Assembly: GCF_005747095.1 (NCBI RefSeq)
Contig: NZ_SWLG01000001.1
Location: 620,001 to 684,000 of the forward strand
Reading direction: 5' to 3'
Length of the DNA: 64,000 nucleotides
Source: Exobacillus caeni
Lineage (GTDB): Bacteria; Bacillota; Bacilli; Bacillales; Guptibacillaceae
The notes beneath the pieces were generated by a model. It was given only the letters and a program-made list of their open reading frames with translations, made no database searches and was not told the DNA's origin. Made by a program: the position numbers and the translations under genes. Below are positions 17,944 to 23,938 of this stretch, in pieces (position 1 is the stretch's first letter; every line of letters begins with the position of its first letter).

Positions 17944-18636
17944 CTAATTAGCGGAAATAATATTTTTTAATCTGTCCTGCCACTTTTCATCATCCAGGAT
18001 GATTTGAAAAGAAATACGGCGGTTTTTCTGATAGGCTTCTTGTGTTTGTTCTTCCGTCACAGGTTTGAATTCTGAGTACCCAGTTGCTGCAAAATACTGG
18101 GCATAGTTTTTTTGAGAAAGCGTTGGGTTTGTTTTCATTAAATATTTTACTACTGCAACGGCCCGTTCGGTTGATAATGTCCAGTTATCATAGGGAACCG
18201 CGTCTGTGTGTCCTTCCACCAGTATAATATACAAATAGTTGCTAATATCTTTCTGGTCGATAATATCCGTAAACACGCCGGCGAGATGGTCCAGTACTTT
18301 TTTTCCTTCATCACTGATCTCGGCACTTCCAGTGTCAAATAAAATATCGCCTTCAACCGAAATGGTATTGTTTGGCCCCCTTATAATCTTATCCTTCCCG
18401 ACGTTTTCTTCCAGTTGTTTTTCAATTAATTCAGAAATATGCTTTTTAACATCTGCGACTTTAGCAAGTTCCTGTTTCATGACGGTTTGGTCATAAGCAT
18501 CATAGATCATTTGTACGAATGCTAAAATTGCAATAAACAGAATGACTAAAACGATCATCGCCATCATATCCGTGAAGCTCGGCCAGTAATGCTCTTCGAA
18601 GTGTTCGTTTTCAAAACGCCTTTTTCGGAATCTCAT
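17944..18636 (-). CDS. ZorB/MotB-like OmpA-domain motor subunit
   Basis: A 230-residue protein with a short basic N-terminus, a single membrane helix at about residues 22-45, and a C-terminal OmpA/MotB peptidoglycan-binding domain. The helix is preceded by WPSFTDMMAM, where the Asp matches the proton-carrying Asp of MotB and ZorB. The OmpA motifs are ILFDTGSAEISDEGK, VEGHTDAVPYDNW, LSTERA and NRRISF. It would anchor to the cell wall as the stator rotor-plug partner of the upstream channel protein. ATG 18636 follows AGGTG; a GTG at 18645 would overlap the previous gene. No flagellar genes are nearby. Confidence 0.82.
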   Translation of the reverse strand: MRFRKRRFENEHFEEHYWPSFTDMMAMIVLVILFIAILAFVQMIYDAYDQTVMKQELAKVADVKKHISELIEKQLEENVGKDKIIRGPNNTISVEGDILFDTGSAEISDEGKKVLDHLAGVFTDIIDQKDISNYLYIILVEGHTDAVPYDNWTLSTERAVAVVKYLMKTNPTLSQKNYAQYFAATGYSEFKPVTEEQTQEAYQKNRRISFQIILDDEKWQDRLKNIISAN

Positions 18637-18641
18637 GATGA

Positions 18642-20177
18642 TCACCTATCCGTTAATTGGGATGGAATTGGCTTCTGGCCAGTAATGGAAACAGATGTCC
18701 GCGCTCTTTCTTCATACATGCGATGCATAAGATGATATACTTCTCCAAGATAATGCTGAATATCCTTGAACTCCCTGGACAGTCCCTGGTAAAGGGAATC
18801 CAGTGAATGGGATAGATTGCGAAATTCATGCTGCAAATGATTATCCTTTGGCTCTCTTTCCATTTTGTAAAACATAGGATCGAATGTTTCTCTTTTAAGC
18901 TTATCGATGGCTGTATACCAGGCTTTTTCAAGGCGGTTGACCGATTCGGAAAAGTCCTCGGATGCTCTGCCATAATGGTTTTGCTTTTCTTGATACCTGT
19001 AGAACCATTCATCCTGTTGTTGCTGGTTGCGGCGTTCATGCTCATCGAACGATTGTTGATAACGCTGCATTTGTTCCTCCAGGCCTCTCAGGAAGAGCTG
19101 GCTTAATTCTTCGGTTTTCTTCTGGGTTTCTTTTAAAAGTCCGTCTGAACGCTGGATAAACTGCTCGAACCGACGGTAACCATTCTCCGATTTATCAGAT
19201 GATTGCTTGAGCTGCTGCTCAAGTTGTTTTATCTTATTGCCAAGTTCCATAAGGCTGGCATTGGTTTTTTGTTGGATATGATCCATAGTTTCAAATGTTT
19301 TTTTAAAATTTTCGCCGAATCCCAGTAATTCATTTGTGCTTGTTGAAAATTGGTCACTGAATATCCGTTGTGTTTCCAATATATTTTGGACTTCTTCCAT
19401 TGCCTGTTTTAACTGATCCGTAAAGGACACCATATCTCTTCCAAAATCACCAATCGTTAACTGAAAGCTTTCCTGGATTTTTGAGACTAGTCGGTCAAGC
19501 AATTTTTCAAGGGAATCTCTCGGTTTTTGATTTTCCAGCTCAGCGTTCACTTTAAAATCGAGCAACGTTTCAAAATCAGTCATCATTTTTTCCTGGTAGT
19601 ATGCGATTGTCCTTCCTCCGGTTAAAAAACCTGATTGCAGCATCGTTAGGAATAGTGCGTTGCCTATTCCGGCAATGCTTGTTACAAAAGCTACACTCAT
19701 TCCTTTAAAAGGGGCAGATATAGCAGTGATTACCGCCGGCAGTGATAGAGCGGCCGATTGGTCTCCGAGCAGCAGTAACGTTTCCTGCATAGAAGTAATT
19801 GCTAGTGTGAGACCGATAAAAGTCCCAAGGATCCCCATTACGATCGATGCGGGTGGAAGCTGTTGTATTAAACGCAAAACGCTTCCTACAGGAATACGGA
19901 AGAAGCCAAACAGGGGAACACGTTCCCGGAAAAAATACTTTTCAACAAGAGCCTGCGTGTTGATAGGGGAAATTCCAGCCAGGTGATAGTTTCGATAATC
20001 TTCCAACACTTGCTGGATCCACGGATACCTAAAGCTCTTTTCTTCCAAAGCACCACTCACTCTTTCGAGCTCATTTAGCCAGCTTTTCATTTGAAGTGTT
20101 ACTTGAAGGTGTCCGATAAAGCCAAATAATGCAATGGCACCTATAATACACAAAACAACAAAGGTCGTATAACTCAC
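18642..20177 (-). CDS. ZorA/MotA/TolQ/ExbB-like proton channel with long coiled-coil tail
   Basis: A 511-residue protein. The N-terminal 225 residues hold three membrane helices: one at 3-25 and two more in the MotA/TolQ/ExbB channel region (VMGILGTFIGLTLAITS and SVAFVTSIAGIGNALF). The remaining 280 residues are a charged, glutamine-rich coiled coil with little hydrophobicity. A MotA/ExbB core plus a long cytoplasmic tail is the design of ZorA from Zorya anti-phage systems, and the partner gene starts 5 bases downstream. No ZorC, ZorD or ZorE follows. GTG 20177 is 6 bases after AGGAGGTG; GTG 20186 overlaps that site. Confidence 0.8.
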   Translation of the reverse strand: MSYTTFVVLCIIGAIALFGFIGHLQVTLQMKSWLNELERVSGALEEKSFRYPWIQQVLEDYRNYHLAGISPINTQALVEKYFFRERVPLFGFFRIPVGSVLRLIQQLPPASIVMGILGTFIGLTLAITSMQETLLLLGDQSAALSLPAVITAISAPFKGMSVAFVTSIAGIGNALFLTMLQSGFLTGGRTIAYYQEKMMTDFETLLDFKVNAELENQKPRDSLEKLLDRLVSKIQESFQLTIGDFGRDMVSFTDQLKQAMEEVQNILETQRIFSDQFSTSTNELLGFGENFKKTFETMDHIQQKTNASLMELGNKIKQLEQQLKQSSDKSENGYRRFEQFIQRSDGLLKETQKKTEELSQLFLRGLEEQMQRYQQSFDEHERRNQQQQDEWFYRYQEKQNHYGRASEDFSESVNRLEKAWYTAIDKLKRETFDPMFYKMEREPKDNHLQHEFRNLSHSLDSLYQGLSREFKDIQHYLGEVYHLMHRMYEERARTSVSITGQKPIPSQLTDR

Positions 20178-20186
20178 TCTCCCCAC

Positions 20187-20511
20187 CTCCTGCTTATTTC
20201 TATACTTATGTCCAAACCTTGCTTTCTTTCGCTTTAATTTTCTTGCCTAAAAGAGCAGGAGTTTTTCTTTTAGTAAAAGGACAATAAACGGTGAGAAGCT
20301 CAATGAAACAGGGACTGTATTATTGAAATGAGGCCGAAGTTCCTGTGGCGACCATACATGATTATTTAGAAGACAGCGTGTAATAGGAATTTAATGGGAT
20401 CAAAGAACCTTTTTATATCTTCCTGCATAAATTATCAAGCTGAAACATATTATTGAGAGTGTGCAGAAAAAAGCGATTTAAAAAACTTTTTCGTTAATTT
20501 AGTAAAAAAGG
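20187..20511. other. Intergenic gap upstream of the motor operon
   Basis: 325 bases between the divergent motor operon and the yrzI-type operon. No ORF with a ribosome site and no clear promoter for the minus-strand operon could be identified. A short T-rich stretch with GCAGGAG lies near 20255-20280. Nothing else is recognised. Confidence 0.5.
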
Positions 20512-20540
20512 TTTACAAACATTGTGAGAATGGATATACT
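20512..20540 (+). promoter_or_regulatory. SigmaA promoter of the small-ORF (yrzI-type) operon
   Basis: TTTACA at 20512-20517, a 17-base spacer, TATACT at 20535-20540. Both boxes are one base from consensus, so this should be a strong promoter. Transcription would start near 20547, about 38 bases before the leader ORF. Confidence 0.88.
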
Positions 20541-20584
20541 TACCTGTGAAAAGAAAAATTAACTTTTAAAGGAGGTCGAACACG

Positions 20585-20659
20585 ATGCAAAAATGCAAAC
20601 TAACAGCTCAACCAATTCAATACCAACTAAAATTTGTTCGACCTGAACGAGCAGTATAG
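20585..20659 (+). CDS. 24-codon leader peptide
   Basis: A short ORF with AAAGGAGG 9 bases before the ATG, ending in TAG at 20657-20659. The product (starts MQKCKLTAQP, ends FVRPERAV) resembles nothing I know. Its codons 17-20 contain attenuator segment 2, so translation of the end of the ORF would prevent 2:3 pairing and favour termination, while a stall near the start would do the opposite. It is therefore most likely a sensing peptide rather than a functional protein. An overlapping 17-codon frame (20593-20646) ends in Thr-stop. Confidence 0.7.
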   Translation: MQKCKLTAQPIQYQLKFVRPERAV

Positions 20660-20695
20660 CATTTTTTTGTCTGCAATTTATTTCTGATAAAAAAT

Positions 20696-20740
20696 GCCGC
20701 AGGTCGAATGATAGCCTGCGGCTTTATTATGCCTTTTTTT
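20696..20740 (+). terminator. Attenuator terminator 1
   Basis: GCCGCAGG (20696-20703) pairs with CCTGCGGC (20715-20722), eight perfect pairs. The tail is TTTATTATGCC then seven T, so it is imperfect as a terminator by itself and may mainly set up the choice with terminator 2. Confidence 0.65.
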
Positions 20741-20743
20741 GGC

Positions 20744-20778
20744 ATGCCGCGGGTTATCAAACCTGCGGCATTTTTTTA
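20744..20778 (+). terminator. Attenuator terminator 2
   Basis: ATGCCGCGGG (20744-20753) pairs with CCTGCGGCAT (20762-20771), extended by two T-A pairs into a 4-base loop, followed by seven T. A strong intrinsic terminator positioned before the first small structural ORF. Confidence 0.85.
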
Positions 20779-20808
20779 TAGAAAAATACAGGGAAGGGGG
20801 CGATTGCG

Positions 20809-20862
20809 ATGATTCAGTGCAAAAAGAAAAAATGGATTACAAAGGAAAAGGGTTTGACCTGA
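20809..20862 (+). CDS. Tiny ORF A (17 aa), S1025-like, ends E-K-G-L-T
   Basis: ATG 20809 follows GGGAAGGGGG by about 8 bases and encodes MIQCKKKKWITKEKGLT. It shares its end (Glu-Lys-Gly/Asp-x-Thr, ACC TGA) with tiny ORFs at 21236 and 21503, and each precedes a YrzI-type gene by about 26-30 bases. In B. subtilis the yrzI operon contains a tiny ORF (S1025) in which the ribosome-associated nuclease Rae1 cuts just before a Lys codon. The GAA-AAG pair here is the matching candidate site. The homology is inferred from position and motif, not from alignment. Confidence 0.6.
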   Translation: MIQCKKKKWITKEKGLT

Positions 20863-20888
20863 ACGTTTAAAAGGAAGGAGGGATTAGC

Positions 20889-21020
20889 ATGCTGCCATTT
20901 CACATTTTCATCATTACAAAGGTAACGGACTGGATGACAAAAACGAGCAACCATCATCGTCAAGTAAAGCAAATCGTTGAAGAACACCAGCTTAAACAAT
21001 ACCAGCATCCATTCCTTTAA
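20889..21020 (+). CDS. YrzI-family small protein 1 (divergent, 43 aa)
   Basis: Starts at ATG 20889, 7 bases after AGGAGGG. The product MLPFHIFIITKVTDWM... has the family plan: a hydrophobic N-terminus of about 10 residues, a polar middle, a Q-V-K-Q-I-V-E-E core and an aromatic C-terminus (KQYQHPFL). It is the most diverged of the four copies, lacking the T-L-N-L start. YrzI (Bac_small_yrzI) proteins are short and of unknown function; the N-terminus is too short to span a membrane. Confidence 0.65.
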   Translation: MLPFHIFIITKVTDWMTKTSNHHRQVKQIVEEHQLKQYQHPFL

Positions 21021-21061
21021 TGGAAACCATGCTAAAAACTCAAAAGAAAGAAGGATAAATT

Positions 21062-21208
21062 ATGTTCACCTTAAACTTATTTTTTTGCAGAGTGAGTATT
21101 TCTGTTAAACAAAATGAACGATCCATCCACACCGATGAAAATAACCTGAGGGTTAGGAAGTTGATTGAAAACAACGTGTTAAAAGTAAACCAGCATTACA
21201 TGTTTTAA
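21062..21208 (+). CDS. yrzI: YrzI-family small protein 2 (48 aa)
   Basis: ATG 21062 follows AGAAGGA. The product MFTLNLFFCRVSISVKQNER... matches the family: F-T-L-N-L-F-F start, beta-like S-I-S-V-K, then the N-N-L-R-V-R-K-L-I-E core. It lies 41 bases after copy 1 and, unlike the others, is not preceded by a clear E-K-G/D-x-T tiny ORF; only a nine-codon frame (21029-21058, ending K-K-E-G) overlaps its ribosome site. That frame may be a decayed copy. Confidence 0.75.
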   Translation: MFTLNLFFCRVSISVKQNERSIHTDENNLRVRKLIENNVLKVNQHYMF

Positions 21209-21235
21209 GCTTTATTAAAAAAGGAGGAATATAAA

Positions 21236-21301
21236 ATGTTTAAACCAAACGGCATACTTGAAAAGTTAATCTGGCTCACAGTAGAGAAAGATATGACCTG
21301 A
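21236..21301 (+). CDS. Tiny ORF B (21 aa), S1025-like, ends E-K-D-M-T
   Basis: ATG 21236 follows AAGGAGGAAT by about 7 bases and encodes MFKPNGILEKLIWLTVEKD followed by Met-Thr. It aligns with tiny ORF C (hydrophobic W-L-x-x-E-K segment and the ACC TGA end). The GAG-AAA codon pair fits a Rae1-type cut site. Its own start signal is as strong as those of the larger genes, so it is likely translated efficiently. Confidence 0.65.
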   Translation: MFKPNGILEKLIWLTVEKDMT

Positions 21302-21330
21302 AACGTAAAGGAAGAAAGGAGGAAAAGATT

Positions 21331-21474
21331 ATGACTCTTAATTTACTTTTCTTCACAGTAAACGTAACTGTAAAAAGAAATGAAACAACTTTAGAAGATG
21401 AAAAGAACAACCTTCGAGTAAAAAAGTTAATGGAAAATAGAGAATTGAAGCTCTACAATGAGCATTTGCTTTAA
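21331..21474 (+). CDS. yrzI: YrzI-family small protein 3 (47 aa)
   Basis: ATG 21331 follows AAAGGAGG by 8 bases. The product MTLNLLFFTVNVTVKRNETT... is the closest to the family: M-T-L-N-L start, alternating hydrophobic strand, acidic D-E-K-N-N, then L-R-V-K-K-L-M-E and an aromatic tail (LYNEHLL). It is 29 bases after tiny ORF B. Function unknown; in B. subtilis yrzI lies downstream of yrhC, as here. Confidence 0.8.
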   Translation: MTLNLLFFTVNVTVKRNETTLEDEKNNLRVKKLMENRELKLYNEHLL

Positions 21475-21502
21475 TTTTTAGAAATAAAAGGAGGAATGAA
21501 AA

Positions 21503-21568
21503 ATGGGTAAAACGATTGGAACTATGGAATTTTTAAACTGGCTGGCAATAGAGAAAGGCTTCACCTGA
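21503..21568 (+). CDS. Tiny ORF C (21 aa), S1025-like, ends E-K-G-F-T
   Basis: ATG 21503 lies 9 bases after AAAGGAGG and encodes MGKTIGTMEFLNWLAIEKG followed by Phe-Thr. It shares W-L-(T/A)-(V/I)-E-K-(D/G)-x-T-stop with tiny ORF B and the E-K-G-x-T end with A. The GAG-AAA codon pair is the candidate nuclease site. An out-of-frame ATG at 21496 ends after four codons. Confidence 0.65.
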   Translation: MGKTIGTMEFLNWLAIEKGFT

Positions 21569-21598
21569 AAGGACACGGAACGAAAGGAGGGTTCTGGA

Positions 21599-21745
21599 AT
21601 GCTTACATTAAATCTGTTTTTTGTAACGATCCAGATTTCCGTAAAGACGAATCGCACAGAATCGGAACGTGCGTCAAACAATCTTCGCGTGAAACAGCTG
21701 GTAGAAGAAACAACTATGAAACGATATGACCAATATATTCTGTAA
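21599..21745 (+). CDS. yrzI: YrzI-family small protein 4 (48 aa)
   Basis: ATG 21599 follows AAAGGAGGG by 8 bases. The product MLTLNLFFVTIQISVKTNRT... carries the full family pattern: L-T-L-N-L-F-F start, V-T-I-Q-I-S-V strand, S-N-N-L-R-V-K-Q-L-V-E-E core, and K-R-Y-D-Q-Y-I-L tail. It is last in the operon, 30 bases after tiny ORF C, and is followed directly by a terminator. Confidence 0.8.
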   Translation: MLTLNLFFVTIQISVKTNRTESERASNNLRVKQLVEETTMKRYDQYIL

Positions 21746-21748
21746 TTC

Positions 21749-21790
21749 AAACAAAGGGCGCCTGGACGGTATAGGTGCCCTTTGTTTATA
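21749..21790 (+). terminator. Intrinsic terminator of the yrzI-type operon
   Basis: CAAAGGGCGCC pairs with GGTGCCCTTTG (one wobble) around a nine-base loop and is followed by TTTATA. It ends the small-ORF operon. Confidence 0.85.
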
Positions 21791-21931
21791 GTAAAACTGA
21801 AGCCTGTTCTATTGCTGTTATGCTTTGTTTTTCTTTACCCTGATATGGTAAAGTGTTTTTAGTTAATCGTTTTTCGGGTAATAATTTTACGTACCCAAAA
21901 TGAAATTAGTAACAGCAAAAGGAGTGTTTGG

Positions 21932-22756
21932 ATGAGCGATCTGCAGAAGCACATTATAGAACAATTGAAAGTAAAACCTTCCATCGATCCTAAACAAGAA
22001 GTCAGAACACGGATTGACTTTCTAAAAGATTACTTAAAGGAAACTGGGATGAATGGATACGTGCTCGGAATCTCCGGCGGACAAGATTCTACACTTGCTG
22101 GAAGACTTGCACAGATTGCAGTAGAGGAGCTGCGCGAAGAAACGGAAAAGGAATATAGCTTTATTGGAGTTCGCCTTCCATATGGAGTTCAGCAAGATGA
22201 AGAAGATGCTCAAAAAGCGCTGAAGTTTGTTAACCCGGATAAAATCGTGACGATTAATATTAAACCAGCGGTTGACGCATCAACAAAGTCTTATATTGAA
22301 GCAACTGGAAAGCCGTTAACAGACTTCACAAAAGGAAATAACAAAGCGCGTGAACGTATGGTCGCACAATATGACATTGCTGGAGACGAAAAAATGCTGG
22401 TTATTGGAACTGACCATGCTGCAGAAGCAGTAACGGGTTTCTTTACAAAGCATGGTGATGGCGCATGTGATATCGTTCCATTATTCGGCCTGAACAAAAG
22501 ACAGGGAAAAGAATTGCTAAAAGAATTACAATCCCCTGAACATCTTTATATGAAAGTCCCAACAGCAGACTTAGAAGACAATAAACCTGGCCTGCCTGAC
22601 GAGGATGCGCTTGGAATAACTTATAATCAGATCGACGACTATTTAGAAGGAAAGGAAATTGAAGAGAAAGCAGCCAAAAAAATTGAAACGTACTTCTTAA
22701 GGTCAAGGCACAAACGCCTGGGGGCAGTTTCAATTTTTGACGATTGGTGGAAATAA
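21932..22756 (+). CDS. nadE: Ammonia-dependent NAD+ synthetase
   Basis: A 274-residue cytosolic enzyme that amidates nicotinic acid adenine dinucleotide to NAD+, the last step of NAD synthesis. The N-type ATP pyrophosphatase P-loop is [15 protein letters not shown] near residue 45-58; the ATP/substrate loop [22 protein letters not shown] and the C-terminal FLRSRHKR are also typical. No glutaminase domain is fused, so ammonia is the donor. AAGGAG precedes the ATG. A palindrome TTTACC/GGTAAA lies 80-100 bases upstream. nadD, an earlier step, is at 37.6 kb. Confidence 0.96.
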   Translation: MSDLQKHIIEQLKVKPSIDPKQEVRTRIDFLKDYLKETGMNGYVLGISGGQDSTLAGRLAQIAVEELREETEKEYSFIGVRLPYGVQQDEEDAQKALKFVNPDKIVTINIKPAVDASTKSYIEATGKPLTDFTKGNNKARERMVAQYDIAGDEKMLVIGTDHAAEAVTGFFTKHGDGACDIVPLFGLNKRQGKELLKELQSPEHLYMKVPTADLEDNKPGLPDEDALGITYNQIDDYLEGKEIEEKAAKKIETYFLRSRHKRLGAVSIFDDWWK

Positions 22757-22783
22757 AAAAGAGGCTAACGCCTCTTTTTTTTT
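22757..22783 (+). terminator. Intrinsic terminator after nadE
   Basis: AAAAAAGAGGC / GCCTCTTTTTT stem with a TAAC loop and nine T. Confidence 0.9.
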
Positions 22784-22945
22784 CGGCTTTTTTTAGTGCG
22801 TCATGATAATGTCGGATTTTCTCGAAAATAATAGAAAACTTACATAGTAAAACATTACTATTTTTATAAAAAAAGGTTTTATTTTAACATACCGCTGAGT
22901 ATAATGATAAAACATTCAATAGAGTAAAGGGGTTACAACTAAAGA

Positions 22946-23401
22946 ATGCTAAATACAGAGAGAATTAAGGGAATCATCGGGGAATTGTTGAAAGCTTCAG
23001 GACGTAACATCGATGTGTTTATTGAGGGGAATTTTCCTGACAATCGTATGGTTGGGGGAAAATATGCGATTGACTCAGATTCTATCACGATTTATACAGA
23101 AGAGATTAAAAAGCAATGTAAGCTGATTTTTTCTTCCTTGGCACGTTTTGAAGACTATTTAAAAATTGTCTTTGCGCATGAGTTAGGGCATGCACAGGAT
23201 AAAGAACTGGAAAAATTGATTAATAAAAGGAAAAATGCAAAAAATAGTTATGAAAAAGACCAACTTTCATTAAAAATTGAACAAAATGCCTGGGATTATG
23301 CAAAATCGATTTTGCCGTTTATGGACGATGCATTTTTTAACAAAATTGTAGATGTTTCTTTAGAGGCATATCGTAATAAAATATCCCGGACAGCAAGTTA
23401 A
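22946..23401 (+). CDS. Putative HExxH zinc metallopeptidase-like protein
   Basis: A 151-residue protein with the metal-binding motif HELGHAQD near residue 78-85, preceded by hydrophobic IVFA, and a helical C-terminal half with a downstream N-A-W-D-Y-A segment that could supply the third ligand. This is the minimal gluzincin/ImmA-like layout but no helix-turn-helix or membrane segment is present. There is no signal peptide, so it would act in the cytoplasm. I do not recognise a family. A TATAAT box lies about 40 bases upstream. It stands alone, closed by its own terminator. Confidence 0.65.
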   Translation: MLNTERIKGIIGELLKASGRNIDVFIEGNFPDNRMVGGKYAIDSDSITIYTEEIKKQCKLIFSSLARFEDYLKIVFAHELGHAQDKELEKLINKRKNAKNSYEKDQLSLKIEQNAWDYAKSILPFMDDAFFNKIVDVSLEAYRNKISRTAS

Positions 23402-23425
23402 GACGCAGAAATGCGTCTTTTTTTG
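23401..23425 (+). terminator. Intrinsic terminator after the HExxH gene
   Basis: AGACGCA / TGCGTCT with a GAAA loop, followed by seven T; the stem begins at the stop codon. Confidence 0.85.
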
Positions 23426-23559
23426 TTTCCACAGAAAGCTTCTTTATTAAATTGTACAGGCTAAGCTTATTTTCACGAGCCATTTTGACGATTATAGAAA
23501 ATAGAAACGGATCTCTTTCTCGTTGAATAGAGTAGAAAAAAAGAGGAGTGTTCTCTTTT

Positions 23560-23736
23560 ATGGATATACTTCATGTTCTATTTGTTAGTGGAGTTGTCAC
23601 CTTTTTATTTTTTGTCAGGTTTAAGTATGGGAGAAGAAGGTTTACTTCGTTGGACCGTGCTGAATTCATAAATAGAAAATCTCTTGAAAAGAACTGGGAA
23701 ACCCCAGAAAACAATGAAACAAAATATTTTGATTGA
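23560..23736 (+). CDS. Small single-pass membrane protein, unknown
   Basis: A 58-residue protein: MDILHVLFVSGVVTFLFFV is one membrane helix, followed by a basic patch (RFKYGRRRF) and a polar tail. The positive patch predicts an inside C-terminus. GAGGAG lies 12 bases before ATG 23560; a GTG at 23548 is directly at that site and adds four residues. It precedes sigK by 200 bases. No family recognised. Confidence 0.55.
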   Translation: MDILHVLFVSGVVTFLFFVRFKYGRRRFTSLDRAEFINRKSLEKNWETPENNETKYFD

Positions 23737-23938
23737 CTGGTCCTTCCTGATGATGGACCTATTTTGATATTTACCTGCTAATCATTTTAAAACGATTAAA
23801 CTACTTATATACCCTGTAATCGGAAAACGAAAACAAAAAATTCTGCTGGTAAATTTTCTTATGGTGTACAGACACAACCATGCATGAGCACTCATAGAGA
23901 TAGTAATAGGTTTAAGCCCATCATCGGGAGGTGAGTGC

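Larger units (their letters stand above)
20571..20778 (+). promoter_or_regulatory. Ribosome-controlled transcription attenuator (leader RNA)
   Basis: Six complementary segments occur in order. Segment 1, 20573-20582 AGGTCGAACA, includes the leader Shine-Dalgarno. Segment 2, 20635-20644 TGTTCGACCT, is inside the leader ORF and is its perfect complement. Segment 3, 20696-20708 GCCGCAGGTCGAA, can pair with segment 2 through its AGGTCGAA or with segment 4, 20715-20722 CCTGCGGC. Segment 5, 20746-20753 GCCGCGGG, can pair with 4 or with segment 6, 20762-20769 CCTGCGGC. Off state: 1:2, 3:4, 5:6 (two terminators). On state: 2:3 and 4:5. A further helix 20659-20667 with 20689-20697 would strengthen 2:3. 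A ribosome held early in the ORF would mask segment 1 and favour readthrough. Pairings are seen; regulation is inferred. Confidence 0.75.

Noticed and set aside
17944-20177. A complete Zorya anti-phage system
   Set aside because: Only the ZorA/ZorB-like pair is present. Flanking genes on both sides are ordinary (yrhC and small ORFs); no ZorC, ZorD helicase or ZorE nuclease is seen.
21029-21058. A fourth tiny ORF before YrzI copy 2
   Set aside because: Only nine codons, overlapping the next ribosome site and without the E-K-x-x-T end; noted in the copy 2 entry as a possible remnant.
20571-21790. CRISPR array (repeated blocks)
   Set aside because: The repeats are whole ORFs with varying spacing and diverged sequence, not short direct repeats with unique spacers.
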